Assembly (NCBI RefSeq): GCF_003413745.1
Contig: NZ_QVID01000001.1
Span: 1,302,001-1,366,000 of the forward strand
Direction: 5' to 3'
Origin: Marixanthomonas ophiurae
GTDB taxonomy: Bacteria > Bacteroidota > Bacteroidia > Flavobacteriales > Flavobacteriaceae
DNA: 64,000 bases
Positions 42,415-52,106 of the stretch are shown here, in pieces (position 1 is the first letter of the stretch; each line of letters opens with the position of its first letter). The notes beneath the pieces were generated by a model that did not search any database, was not told the DNA's origin, and was given only the letters and a program-made list of their open reading frames with translations. Position numbers and translations under genes: made by a program.

Positions 42415-44685
42415 ATGAAGAAATATTACTTTATTCTATTATTAATAGTTCCTTTTACTCTTTTTTCTCAACAACAAATTAAATTATACCAACAATTTAA
42501 TGGATCCTTCGATTTCTCTGCCTTTGGGAACACTTTAAATAAGACCGAAAATGGAGTAGGGGCACCTTGTGATATTTTAACTTCGTCCACTGCTAACTTT
42601 AGTTTACAGCAAGGGCAAAACTTGAGAGCGGCATATTTATATTGGGCTGGTTCTGGGCCTAGCGATCTTGAGGTGAAATTTAATGATATTGATGTAAGTG
42701 CACAAAGAACTTTTAATGTAAATAACAGTGGGCTGCCTTTCTTTTCAGCTTTTGCTGAAGTAACTTCTATTATCGAAAATAACACTTCGGGCTCTTACAC
42801 TTTGTCGAATATAGACTTAGATGTTAGTAGCTATTGTGCCGGCGGACTTAATTTTGGCGGGTGGTCAGTAATTGTCGTATATGAAGATTCAGGCTTAGCT
42901 ACAAAAAGACAAGTATCTATATTCGATGGATTTCAATTTGTAGATGATAATTCCTCGTTAGATATTACATTAAACTTTCTATCTATTACAGACTCTCAAG
43001 ATGCTAACATTGGCTTTTTAACTTGGGAAGGAGACAAGTCGATTAATATTACTGAGAGCTTAAGGGTAAACGATAATATTGTTAGCGCTCCCCCTTTAAA
43101 TCCAGCCGATAATGTTTTTAATGGAACAAACACCTATACAGGAAACGATCAATTATTCAATATGGATATTGATCTTTTTGAAATGAATGCATTTATCTCT
43201 GCAGGAGACGAATCTGCAGAAATATCACTTACTTCTGGTCAGGATTTTGTTATTGTAAATAATATCGTGGCAGCGTATAATAGTGAAGTGGATCTCGATG
43301 CAACTATTGAAATTGATGATGTTTTTGCATGTGGTACAAGTAGTATTAATGTAGATTATACTGTTTTTAACAAAGGAACCATCGGGCTGCTTTCTGCAAA
43401 CACACCCATTGCTTTTTATGCTAATAATACATTGATAGGACAGGAAAAAACCAGAACATTCTTATCTAGTAATGAATTTGAAACTGGTACTGTAAATTTG
43501 GTTATACCAGCAAACATACCTAGAGACTTTACCTTGAAAGCAGTTGTAGATGATATTGGAGATGGAACGGGTATTATAGAAGAAAATAATGAAACCAATA
43601 ATGAGTCACTTGTTCAGTTTCAGTTTCCAGACCCTCCAAGCCTTGTGACTTTCGAAGTGTGTGATACTTTTGAAAATAATGATGGTATTTTCAACTTTAA
43701 TTTAAGATCTGAAACATTAATAAGCTTACTGTTAGAAAATGAAGACCCGGCAGATTATACGGTAGATTATTTTATTTCTGAAGAAAACGCAATAAACAAT
43801 CAAAACCCATTAGCCGATATCTTCATAAATGCTCAAAACCCAGAACGTATTTATGCAAGAATAACCAGGAATGGAACTTCTTGTTTTATTATTAATGAAG
43901 TACTGTTAAAAGCTAAGTTATTACCAATAATAACTATTAATAGTACTTACAGGTTGTGCGTTGATGAAAGTGAAAGCCCTATTCCTGAAGAAAGCGGACA
44001 GTTGTCACCTCCGCTAATAGATACAGGTATTAATCCCTTGCTGTATAATTTTGAATGGTTTTTAAATGGGGAAGAACTTATTGGCGAAACTGAAGCGAGT
44101 CTCATAGCAATTGAAGAAGGTGAATACACGGTAACGGTGAGTAATATAGAGAGTGGGTGCAGTAATTCAGAAAAAACAACAGTTTTTAAATCTTCACCTC
44201 CTATAAATCCTCAAAGTATTGTTACTACCGATGCTTTTTCTGAAACACATAATATTGAAGTGACCCTAGATGGGTACGGAGATTATATCTATGCTTTAGA
44301 TAATAAGCCTCCTCAAGATAATGGACTTTTTCTGAATGTTAAACCAGGATTACATCTTGTTGTAGTACGAGATAAAAATGGTTGTGGTACAATTATACTT
44401 GATAATATTGCAGTTGTGGATTATCCCAAATATTTTACACCTAATGCAGATGGGTACCACGATAGATGGAAAATTAAAAATCTAGATGTTATTTCACCTC
44501 AAGCTAATGTTTATATTTTTGATAGATTTGGAAAATTACTCAAACAATTAAAAACTAATGGCGAAGGTTGGGATGGAACATTTAATAATAAGCCACTGCC
44601 CTCATCAGATTATTGGTTTCTTGTGGAATATACAGAAAAAGGTGCCTCTAAGCAGTTTAGAGGTCATTTTACTTTAAAAAGATAA
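42415..44685 (+). CDS. T9SS cargo with gliding motility-associated (type B) C-terminal domain
   Basis: The 756-residue protein has a signal peptide (MKKYYFILLLIVPFTLFSQ). Its N-terminal half resembles a surface beta-sandwich region (about 20-300), followed by a CARDB-like segment (about 310-415: VDYTVFNKGT, IIEENNETNNESL). Ig-like parts follow, then a C-terminal CHU_C-type domain (about 670-756: YFTPNADGYHDRWKI, VYIFDRFGKLLKQL, WDGTFNNKPLPSSDYWF). That domain is the type B signal for secretion by the type IX system. The ATG at 42415 is used, since upstream in-frame codons precede the signal peptide. The SprF-like gene 9 nt downstream is its probable dedicated partner. Confidence 0.9.
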   Translation: MKKYYFILLLIVPFTLFSQQQIKLYQQFNGSFDFSAFGNTLNKTENGVGAPCDILTSSTANFSLQQGQNLRAAYLYWAGSGPSDLEVKFNDIDVSAQRTFNVNNSGLPFFSAFAEVTSIIENNTSGSYTLSNIDLDVSSYCAGGLNFGGWSVIVVYEDSGLATKRQVSIFDGFQFVDDNSSLDITLNFLSITDSQDANIGFLTWEGDKSINITESLRVNDNIVSAPPLNPADNVFNGTNTYTGNDQLFNMDIDLFEMNAFISAGDESAEISLTSGQDFVIVNNIVAAYNSEVDLDATIEIDDVFACGTSSINVDYTVFNKGTIGLLSANTPIAFYANNTLIGQEKTRTFLSSNEFETGTVNLVIPANIPRDFTLKAVVDDIGDGTGIIEENNETNNESLVQFQFPDPPSLVTFEVCDTFENNDGIFNFNLRSETLISLLLENEDPADYTVDYFISEENAINNQNPLADIFINAQNPERIYARITRNGTSCFIINEVLLKAKLLPIITINSTYRLCVDESESPIPEESGQLSPPLIDTGINPLLYNFEWFLNGEELIGETEASLIAIEEGEYTVTVSNIESGCSNSEKTTVFKSSPPINPQSIVTTDAFSETHNIEVTLDGYGDYIYALDNKPPQDNGLFLNVKPGLHLVVVRDKNGCGTIILDNIAVVDYPKYFTPNADGYHDRWKIKNLDVISPQANVYIFDRFGKLLKQLKTNGEGWDGTFNNKPLPSSDYWFLVEYTEKGASKQFRGHFTLKR

Positions 44686-44694
44686 TAGCTTTCT

Positions 44695-45696
44695 ATGAAT
44701 TATAAACTTACTTGCTTTTTGGCATTTTTTGTGGCTTTAAATTATACCTATGCACAAGAAGGAATCCCTATTTACTCAGATTATTTTTCAGATAACTATT
44801 ATTTAGTATATCCTTCTATGGCGGGAGCCGCTTCATCCAATAAACTAAGGTTGACGGCCAGGCAGCAGTGGTTTGGGGAAGAAGAGGTGCCTAATTTACA
44901 AACGTTAAGTTTTAATGCCAGAATAGGAGAACAGTCGGGACTTGGTGCGATTGTTTTTAATGACAAAAATGGATATCATTCACAAAAAGGTGCATATCTA
45001 ACCTATGCGCATCACCTGCTATTTTCAAGATCCGAAATAGACTTAAATCAGTTATCCTTTGGTTTAAGTGCTGGTTTTGTTCAATCAAGTTTAGATGAAA
45101 CCGAATTTGATATTTCAGATTTTGATCCGGTTATATCAGGGATTGTTCAAAGTAGTTCTTATTTTAATATAGACTTTGGGGTCTCTTATAACTTTTTAAA
45201 TTTTTCAGGGCATTTTGCGGTTAAGAATCTTCTTTTCCAAAACAGAGATTTATATACCGAAGCATTTGAACCTTCCAATCAGCGAAATTACCTATTAGGA
45301 GGCTCCTATGTTTTTGGAAACAATGCCGATGTTTGGAATTATGAACCTTCTATTTTATTTCAGTTAAAAGAACGAACAGGAGAGAAAGCAATAGATGCAA
45401 ACTTTAAAGCTTATCGAGAAATGAATTTTGGAAAACTTTGGGGAGGGATTTCATACCGACGAAGTTTTGATGGTGCAGAATACCTAGATGGGCAGTCTGT
45501 AGAAAGTCAAGTGCTACAAAATATTACCCCTATTTTAGGTGCTAATTATAAACGCTTTTTAATTGCTTATACCTATTCACATCAATTTGGGAATATTAAC
45601 TTTGATTCAGGAGGGTTTCACCAAATAACACTTGGGTATGATTTTCAAGGAAAAAAAACCAAAGTGTATGATTGTAATTGTCCTGCAGTTAATTAA
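44695..45696 (+). CDS. PorP/SprF family type IX secretion membrane protein
   Basis: The 333-residue outer-membrane barrel has a signal peptide (ends LNYTYAQ). The family opening is visible: EGIPIYSDYFSDNYYLVYPSMAGAAS, then KLRLTARQQWFG. PorP/SprF proteins sit next to and help secrete or anchor type B-CTD cargo; SprF does this for the adhesin SprB. It is 9 nt downstream of such a cargo. The last 4 nt overlap the end of the convergent murI. Confidence 0.92.
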   Translation: MNYKLTCFLAFFVALNYTYAQEGIPIYSDYFSDNYYLVYPSMAGAASSNKLRLTARQQWFGEEEVPNLQTLSFNARIGEQSGLGAIVFNDKNGYHSQKGAYLTYAHHLLFSRSEIDLNQLSFGLSAGFVQSSLDETEFDISDFDPVISGIVQSSSYFNIDFGVSYNFLNFSGHFAVKNLLFQNRDLYTEAFEPSNQRNYLLGGSYVFGNNADVWNYEPSILFQLKERTGEKAIDANFKAYREMNFGKLWGGISYRRSFDGAEYLDGQSVESQVLQNITPILGANYKRFLIAYTYSHQFGNINFDSGGFHQITLGYDFQGKKTKVYDCNCPAVN

Positions 45697-46484
45697 AAAT
45701 CCATTTCTTCAACCATTATTTTTTCAGAATAACTTTCAAGAAGACTGTTAAGCGTGGTAACTTTAGTATTGGTGAAAAACTGGAGTGAAGGTCTTTTATT
45801 TGTATCGGTAAGTAAATCTTTTTGCTGTAATATATTACGCGTTTGTTTAGCGACAGCTTGTCCAGAATCTATTATGGTTACGTGAGAGGGCAATATTTTA
45901 TTTAGCTGAGGAATAAGGTAAGGGTAATGAGAGCAACCTAAAACCAAGTAATCAATGTTGGCAGTAATCATAGGAGCTGTGTATTTATTTAATAGCGTTT
46001 TCATTTCATTGGTTTTCAGTTCTGCATTTTCAATTAATGGAACCAACCCTTCGCCAATAATTTCCACCACTGAAATTTCCTTGGTGAACTCTTTTGCCGT
46101 TTTATGAAATAAGGCACTACTCAACGTTCCTTTAGTCGCTAAAATACCGATGCTTTTATGTTTTGTTTGTAGCGCAGCGGGTTTGATGGCCGGCTCAATG
46201 CCAATAATAGGAATATCATATGTAGATCGTAATATGTCAATAGCATTTGTGGTTGCTGTATTGCAGGCTACCACAATTATTTTACAGCCCATATTTATTA
46301 GGGCTTCTGTATTTTTTATACTTAATGAAACTATTTCGTCCTGTGTTTTGTTTCCGTAGGGGGCATTTTTACTGTCCGCTAAATAAATAGTGTTTTCATT
46401 AGGCATTAAGTGATGAATTTCTTGCCATATAGAAGAACCGCCAACGCCAGAATCGAAAATACCAATGGGACTGTTTTTGTTCAT
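45693..46484 (-). CDS. murI: Glutamate racemase
   Basis: MurI makes D-glutamate for peptidoglycan. The 263-residue protein has both catalytic cysteine regions, VVACNTATTNA (about 70-80) and LGCSHYPYL (about 180-190), and the N-terminal FDSGVGG. It follows the bamA-ompH unit on the minus strand, separated by a terminator only 14 nt before its start, so it probably has its own promoter or depends on read-through. Confidence 0.96.
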   Translation of the reverse strand: MNKNSPIGIFDSGVGGSSIWQEIHHLMPNENTIYLADSKNAPYGNKTQDEIVSLSIKNTEALINMGCKIIVVACNTATTNAIDILRSTYDIPIIGIEPAIKPAALQTKHKSIGILATKGTLSSALFHKTAKEFTKEISVVEIIGEGLVPLIENAELKTNEMKTLLNKYTAPMITANIDYLVLGCSHYPYLIPQLNKILPSHVTIIDSGQAVAKQTRNILQQKDLLTDTNKRPSLQFFTNTKVTTLNSLLESYSEKIMVEEMDF

Positions 46485-46497
46485 ATATGTAAAAATA

Positions 46498-46527
46498 AAA
46501 ACTGCCTACATATATGTAGGCAGTTTT
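46498..46527 (-). terminator. Terminator after the ompH genes
   Basis: The 13-bp stem AAAACTGCCTACA (46498-46510) with TGTAGGCAGTTTT (46515-46527) has a TATA loop. On the minus strand it is followed by a T-rich tract. It closes the CBS-nadK-DUF6089-uppS-bamA-ompH-ompH unit, just before the murI ATG at 46484. Confidence 0.85.
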
Positions 46528-46557
46528 ATAATTTTTTTTAGGAGTAATTAGTATTAC

Positions 46558-47067
46558 TTAAATTCCTAATTCTTTTTTAACATCTATCATAAGGTCTTTA
46601 CCGTCGGCTAATAGTATACCACTACCCGTTGTAGAATCCATTACGTATTGAAATCCTTGAGCACGGCCTACTTTTTGAATTGCAGCACGTGCTTTCTCTA
46701 ATACTGGCTTTAAGATATCCTCTTGTTTTTTCTGAAGATCTTGCATGGCTTGTTGTCTGTATGACTGTATGTTTGATTGCATACCTTGAACTTCTTGAAA
46801 ACGTTTTTCGTTCTCCTCATCTGTTTTAGTAGCAGCTTCTTGGTCGTACTGAGTCATTTTTGTCTGAAGTTCTTTCGCCATTGCCTTAATCTCGGTATCG
46901 TACGTTTTCTGTATTTTATCAAGCTCGCTTTGTGCCGCTTTCATTTCGGGCATTGCTTCAACTAAAGCTTGCGTGTCTATGTGTGCAACTTTAGTTTGTG
47001 CATTAACAAAACTTGTAGCTCCTACAAAAATAGCTAAAGCTACCATTACTGATTTTAAATGTTTCAT
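46558..47067 (-). CDS. OmpH/Skp family periplasmic chaperone (short)
   Basis: The 169-residue protein has a signal peptide (ends TSFVNAQ) and the OmpH pattern KVAHIDTQALVEAMPEMKAAQSEL. A central coiled coil (about 40-110) and a C-terminal strand region (AIQKVGRAQGFQYVMDSTTG) follow. Skp-like chaperones hold unfolded outer-membrane proteins on their way to BamA. It lies downstream of a larger paralogue. Confidence 0.93.
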   Translation of the reverse strand: MKHLKSVMVALAIFVGATSFVNAQTKVAHIDTQALVEAMPEMKAAQSELDKIQKTYDTEIKAMAKELQTKMTQYDQEAATKTDEENEKRFQEVQGMQSNIQSYRQQAMQDLQKKQEDILKPVLEKARAAIQKVGRAQGFQYVMDSTTGSGILLADGKDLMIDVKKELGI

Positions 47068-47109
47068 TGTATTAAATTTAAGTGTTATGATTTATTGATT
47101 TGTAATTTT

Positions 47110-47952
47110 TTAATTTTCTTCGTCACCAGTATTATTATCCTGATTGCGTTCTTTTATTCTCTCTTCTCTTACTTTTTGAATAGAATCTATTCTTTGTTGC
47201 CGTTCTTCTAAAATGCGTTGTCTTCTGGCTTCAATTTCAGCTTTTCTAGCATCGCGGATAGAGTCACGTTGTTTTCTACGCTCTTCCATCATCTTTTCGC
47301 GTTCGTTTTTCTTATCTTCAATTTCTTGCTCTCGTTCAGTAACGGCACCTTCTTCTTCTGCACTTAGCTCTTCTTTACGTTCTATTTCTTTCTCCTCACG
47401 TTTAGTCTGAGCTTCTTCTCTTTTAGCTGCACGGTTTATACTTCTTAAAACAACATCGCTTATGTCGTTTCGCTCTGCTGCGAAAAGCATGACTACATCT
47501 GCAGATTTGTCAAAGATAAAATCGTACTTTTTATTTTCGGCGATTTCTTGTACGATATTAAAAACCTGATCTTGGATGGGTTGTACTAATTGGCGTCTTT
47601 GTATCATTAAATCACCATTAGGCCCAAAGCGATCTTGCTGATAATCCAGCATTTCGTCTTCCAATATTTTTATTTCTTCTTCTCGCTCTTCAATAAGTTC
47701 GTTTGTTAGCAGAACACGTTCATTGCTTAAATTAAGTTTCATTTGTTCTACCTCTTTACTTTTTTTCTCGATGTCTTTTTTCCATCGTTGTACTTTTCCT
47801 TCTAATTGTGTTGAGGCTTCTTTATATTCAGGAACATTCTCAAGAATATATTCCATGTCTATGTACCCAATCCGGGCTCCACGTTGAGCTTGGGCAGCAA
47901 ACCCAAAACTTAATAAAATAAATGATAAAAAAAGTAGCTTGTTCGTTTTCAT
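47110..47952 (-). CDS. OmpH/Skp family protein with long charged C-terminal extension
   Basis: The 280-residue protein has a signal peptide (MKTNKLLFLSFILLSFGFAAQAQ), the OmpH opening RIGYIDMEYILENVPEYKEAS, a coiled coil (about 45-120) and NKKYDFIFDKSADVVML. An extension of about 100 residues follows, almost wholly Arg, Glu, Lys and Gln (about 180-280), probably a long single helix. The ATG at 47952 is chosen; upstream in-frame codons overlap the bamA end and lack family similarity. It lies between bamA and the shorter OmpH. Confidence 0.92.
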   Translation of the reverse strand: MKTNKLLFLSFILLSFGFAAQAQRGARIGYIDMEYILENVPEYKEASTQLEGKVQRWKKDIEKKSKEVEQMKLNLSNERVLLTNELIEEREEEIKILEDEMLDYQQDRFGPNGDLMIQRRQLVQPIQDQVFNIVQEIAENKKYDFIFDKSADVVMLFAAERNDISDVVLRSINRAAKREEAQTKREEKEIERKEELSAEEEGAVTEREQEIEDKKNEREKMMEERRKQRDSIRDARKAEIEARRQRILEERQQRIDSIQKVREERIKERNQDNNTGDEEN

Positions 47953-47990
47953 AATCTTTGGTTGTTGTTTAAGAAAATATCGTGCCAAAA

Positions 47991-50597
47991 TTAAAATTGT
48001 TGTCCAAGAATAAAGTGCGTTTCCCATCCGTTGGGCTGATTACCACCAAGTATAGGGTCAAACCCATACCCAAAATCAATCCCTAATAATCCAAATGCCG
48101 GCATAAATATACGTAATCCTACTCCAGCAGATCGCTTAAGCTCAAATGGGTTATAGTCTCTAAAGCCATTAAAAGCATTTCCGCCTTCAGCAAAACCTAA
48201 TACAAAGATAGAAGCAACTTGCTTTAATGTTACCGGATACCGTAACTCTAACGAAAATTTATTAAATATGGTATTTCCGTCTTGATCAGATAACGATTGG
48301 TTGGGGTACCCACGTAATTGTATTACTTCACGGCCATCTAAACTAAATGATCCTAAACCATCACCTCCCACGAAATATCGCTCAAAAGGAGGAATTCCTC
48401 TTTCTTGGTTATAAGCTCCTAAGAAACCAAATTCAGTACTGCTTTTCAACACTAATTTATCGATGAGGTTTGTATACCAATCTCCTTTAAACTTTAACTT
48501 ATAATATTCAAGAAATTTAAAACGCTCTTGGTCAATATCGGCAATTCTGTTTTGAGATGCTCTAAAGCTTGAGCTTGTTGAAGGCACTTCAGATAAATCG
48601 GATCTTTCATTGGCTAATGCGCCATAATCAACTCCATTAAAAAGAGAATAAGGAGGTGTTAATTTTGCCGTTATGCTAAATTCTGAACCTTTAATGGGGT
48701 AAATAGGGTTTGTGGCGGTATTGTTTCGGCTAAGCCCGATAGTATAAGCCAAGTTGTTAGAATACCCGTCACCAAATGTAAATAATGATGTGTTATAGTT
48801 TTGTAAGTTGTAATGCTGAAAGCTGATAGCTTGAGATAACTGGAAAAAGTCATCTGGCCATTTTAATCGCTGTGCAATTCCTATGGACCCACCGGTTATT
48901 AAAAAACGGCGATCCTTGTTTACATCCCTACTCCTAAAATCGTACAAAAATTGTAATGTATGGGAAAAAGAAGTGGTTAACTGCACCGGCTTTTTACCTC
49001 CTAGCCAAGGCTCAGTTAGAGAAAGGCTGTAGGTTTGGTAAAAGCTACTCGCTTGTGCTCGTAACGAAAGTTTTTGACCATCACCCATAGGTAATGGCTT
49101 ATATGCTTCTTTATTGAATATGTTACGAAGTGAAAAATTGTTAAACGATAGTCCTAATGTACCCACAAAGCCACCACCTCCGTAACCTCCTTGCAATTCT
49201 ATTTGGCTGGCTCCTTTTTCAACTACTGAATATTCTAAGTCAACCGTACCGCTGTTAGGATCTACATTTTTGAAGTTTGGCGATAATTGTTCGGCATCAA
49301 AATAACCTATTTGCCCTAATTCACGAATGGTACGTACCACGTTTCGTTTACTGTACTTTTGCCCGGGGCGGGTTCTAAGTTCACGGTAAATTACATGGTC
49401 ATTAGTTTTATCGTTCCCTACTACAGTCACATGATCAAAATAAGCGAGTTTCCCTTCACGAATCCTAATTTCAAAATCGATAGTGTCGTTGCGTACGGCT
49501 ACTTCAACCGGATTTATTTTTGAGAATAAGTATCCATTATTTTGATATAGGTTGGTGAGGTCTTGTGCCTCAGGATCCTCAACATCAGCGATGCGTTCTT
49601 GGAGCAAAACTCCATTGTAGGTTTCGCCTTTTCCGATACCTAATACCTGTCGCAATTGACCATCTGTGTAAACACTATTACCGATAAAACGAATATTTCC
49701 GAAGTAATATTTATCACCTTCTTCTACATTTAGCTTTAGCGCTACATTTTTTTCATCCTTAGTGATTAAAGTGTCGCTAATAATTCGGGCATCCCGGTAT
49801 CCATTTGCTTTGTATTTATCTATAATAGAAACTTTATCTTTTTCAAACCCTTCTTTTGTATATTTTGAACGTTTGAACACTCTTAGAAAGAATTTTTGTT
49901 TAGTTTCTTTCATGGCCCTGCGCAGTTTCGCATCTGAGAATTGCTCATTGCCTTCAAAGTCGATATCGGAAACTTTTACACGTTCGCCTTTATCGATTTT
50001 AATGGTCATGTTTTTGGCAATTTCCTGCCCAGTAGAGTCAATTTGAGGGGTTTGGGTGATGATTACTTGGGCATTAAGGTACCCATCTTCTTTATATTTG
50101 TTCCTTATTTTATTTTTGGTGGTTGTAAGGAGGTTTTTGGTGATTTTAGTGCCAGCATCCAACTTGTTTTCCTTAAGGATATCTTTTTTCTTCCCTTTGC
50201 GAATACCTTCTATGGTAACTTCATTTAGCTTGGGGAGTTCAACTATGTAAAGCTCCAAATCTGCTTTGTCTCCGTCAATATTAGTAACGTAGAAAGCAAT
50301 ATCACTAAATAGGTTCTGCTCCCAAAGTTTTTTGGTTACAGCACTTAGCTTTTCGCCAGGAATGTAAATACGATCTCCTACTTTAAGACCTGTAAAGGCT
50401 ATTACGGTTTGCTCGTTAAAGCTTTGTGCTCCTGTAACTTTAATATCGTTTATGGTGTATTTTTTACCACTGTCCAAGTCTCTTTGCTGCGCAGAGAGGG
50501 AAAAAACCGTCACTACTGTAAAAAGAAAAATACAATATAGTTTTTTGTAGGATTTCAATAATAAGCTTTTATTTAAGTTGTTCACTTGTCTTTCCAA
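47991..50597 (-). CDS. bamA: Outer membrane protein assembly factor BamA
   Basis: BamA inserts beta-barrel proteins into the outer membrane. The 868-residue protein has a signal peptide (ends TVFSLSAQ), five POTRA-like repeats (about 45-450, each with a strand-helix-helix-strand pattern such as KYTINDIKVTGAQSFNEQTV), and a C-terminal barrel ending in aromatic THFILGQQF. The barrel includes the conserved VGGDGLGSFSLDGREVIQLRGY region. Its first 29 nt overlap the end of uppS. Downstream ompH genes encode the chaperones that feed it. Confidence 0.95.
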   Translation of the reverse strand: MERQVNNLNKSLLLKSYKKLYCIFLFTVVTVFSLSAQQRDLDSGKKYTINDIKVTGAQSFNEQTVIAFTGLKVGDRIYIPGEKLSAVTKKLWEQNLFSDIAFYVTNIDGDKADLELYIVELPKLNEVTIEGIRKGKKKDILKENKLDAGTKITKNLLTTTKNKIRNKYKEDGYLNAQVIITQTPQIDSTGQEIAKNMTIKIDKGERVKVSDIDFEGNEQFSDAKLRRAMKETKQKFFLRVFKRSKYTKEGFEKDKVSIIDKYKANGYRDARIISDTLITKDEKNVALKLNVEEGDKYYFGNIRFIGNSVYTDGQLRQVLGIGKGETYNGVLLQERIADVEDPEAQDLTNLYQNNGYLFSKINPVEVAVRNDTIDFEIRIREGKLAYFDHVTVVGNDKTNDHVIYRELRTRPGQKYSKRNVVRTIRELGQIGYFDAEQLSPNFKNVDPNSGTVDLEYSVVEKGASQIELQGGYGGGGFVGTLGLSFNNFSLRNIFNKEAYKPLPMGDGQKLSLRAQASSFYQTYSLSLTEPWLGGKKPVQLTTSFSHTLQFLYDFRSRDVNKDRRFLITGGSIGIAQRLKWPDDFFQLSQAISFQHYNLQNYNTSLFTFGDGYSNNLAYTIGLSRNNTATNPIYPIKGSEFSITAKLTPPYSLFNGVDYGALANERSDLSEVPSTSSSFRASQNRIADIDQERFKFLEYYKLKFKGDWYTNLIDKLVLKSSTEFGFLGAYNQERGIPPFERYFVGGDGLGSFSLDGREVIQLRGYPNQSLSDQDGNTIFNKFSLELRYPVTLKQVASIFVLGFAEGGNAFNGFRDYNPFELKRSAGVGLRIFMPAFGLLGIDFGYGFDPILGGNQPNGWETHFILGQQF

Positions 50598-51309
50598 ATC
50601 TTCTTTCTCTGTTTTGATAATTTAATATTGCTTCAAAAAGATGGTTTTTTCTATAATCTGGCCAAAGTGTATCTGTAAAATACAATTCGGCATAGGCTAT
50701 TTGCCATAATAAAAAGTTACTAATACGTTGTTCACCGCTGGTACGTATTAATAAATCAACATCTGGCAAATTTTGCGTGTAAAGATGATTATTTATAACC
50801 GTTTCGTCAATATTTTCCGGCGAAATTAGGTTATTTTTAACTTTATGACTAATCTCTTTGATGGTTTTTATAATTTCTTCCCTAGAACCATAGCTAAGAG
50901 CTAGTGTCAAGGTCATTCTGGAGTTTTTCTTGGTTATATCAATCACGTCGTTTAATTCACGTTGTGCCTTTTTAGGAAGAGCTTCCAGATTACCAATGGC
51001 ATTGAGCTTAATGTTGTTGTCTTGGAGGGTTTTGATTTCTTTTTTTAAAGAAGAAACTAATAGTTTCATCAATAATTCTACTTCCAGTTTGGGTCGGTTC
51101 CAGTTTTCAGTAGAGAAAGCATATAAAGTTAAATAGGGTATATTTAATTCTGCACAGGCTTCAACAATTTCGCGAACAGCTTTGGTTCCATTTTCGTGAC
51201 CTATGGAGCGAAACAAACCTTTTTGTTTGGCCCACCTGCCATTACCGTCCATGATAACAGCCAAGTGTTTGGGTAATTTATCTTTATCTATTTGTTGTTT
51301 TGTGCTCAT
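50569..51309 (-). CDS. uppS: Isoprenyl transferase (undecaprenyl diphosphate synthase family)
   Basis: UppS condenses isopentenyl units to make the C55 carrier for peptidoglycan and surface glycans. The 246-residue protein has the P-loop AVIMDGNGRWAKQKG (about 20-34) and the conserved RTSGEQRISNFLLWQIAYAELYF. The ATG at 51309 (MSTKQQIDK) is preferred over 51345, which lies inside the upstream gene. It starts 4 nt after the DUF6089 gene stop and overlaps bamA by 29 nt. Confidence 0.95.
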   Translation of the reverse strand: MSTKQQIDKDKLPKHLAVIMDGNGRWAKQKGLFRSIGHENGTKAVREIVEACAELNIPYLTLYAFSTENWNRPKLEVELLMKLLVSSLKKEIKTLQDNNIKLNAIGNLEALPKKAQRELNDVIDITKKNSRMTLTLALSYGSREEIIKTIKEISHKVKNNLISPENIDETVINNHLYTQNLPDVDLLIRTSGEQRISNFLLWQIAYAELYFTDTLWPDYRKNHLFEAILNYQNRERRFGKTSEQLK

Positions 51310-51313
51310 TGGG

Positions 51314-52006
51314 TTAAAAGTTACAATAACATGGTTTGCGGCCAAAAGTTACAGTAAGTGTAATGCCTGTAAAAACATACCAATCATCACTATTTATATT
51401 ACCGAATTTCACACTCTGATTATCTTCAAGGTTTTTGACAGGGTTGCTGCCATCTAAATCATCGGTGAAAGTATAACGGGCGCCAATTTCAAAACCCAAT
51501 ACAAATTTATTAGCTAAACTGGTTTTATAACCTACCACCATCGGTATCGCTACAGTTGATGCGCCATCATAACTGGTAATTACATCATCGCTTCTTTTAT
51601 AAAGAGCATCATACCAAAAATAGGTGAGCCCAGTATATAAATAGGGAGTGCTTGCCGGTTTGCCACTGTACATGCTAAATTCCCAAAAAGTATATTCCAT
51701 TCCTACTGAAACTTCACTTACAGTATTTGAAAATGACAAGCCTCGTTCTTGTCTCCGGTCTTGGTTGGAGTCTGCATCATCGCCCTTAATGTTGGCGACT
51801 AATACAGAGGCTCTAAAAGAGTGCCTAGCGCTTCGATTCCACTTAAAAATACCGCCGAAAGCAAAGCTGTTGGGAGCTATGTAGTTAGTGCGTCCTACAT
51901 CACCTATATAATTGGCGCCGCCAATCATACCGCCTATTTCATAGGTTTGTGAATGTAGTGAAAATGTGGCTGTTACCACTAAAATTATGGTCGCGATATA
52001 CCTCAT
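51314..52006 (-). CDS. DUF6089 family outer-membrane beta-barrel protein
   Basis: The 230-residue protein has a signal peptide (ends FSLHSQ) and beta-strand-rich sequence starting YEIGGMIGGANYIGDVGR. Aromatic alternation is typical of a small outer-membrane barrel, and it ends with KPCYCNF. This family is regularly found before uppS-bamA in Bacteroidota; its function is unknown. It may be linked to barrel assembly by position (inference). Confidence 0.87.
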   Translation of the reverse strand: MRYIATIILVVTATFSLHSQTYEIGGMIGGANYIGDVGRTNYIAPNSFAFGGIFKWNRSARHSFRASVLVANIKGDDADSNQDRRQERGLSFSNTVSEVSVGMEYTFWEFSMYSGKPASTPYLYTGLTYFWYDALYKRSDDVITSYDGASTVAIPMVVGYKTSLANKFVLGFEIGARYTFTDDLDGSNPVKNLEDNQSVKFGNINSDDWYVFTGITLTVTFGRKPCYCNF

Positions 52007-52106
52007 ATACCTTAAAAGTTTGCAAATATAATAATAAACTTCGCTTTATTGGATAATTAGCGAATTACTCTTGGACAGTTAACAAAGTTTACGGCTTTTT
52101 ATTGTT

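Noticed and set aside
49762-50250. Three overlapping plus-strand ORFs inside bamA
   Set aside because: They are antisense to the POTRA-coding region, mutually overlapping, and lack promoters or recognisable domains.
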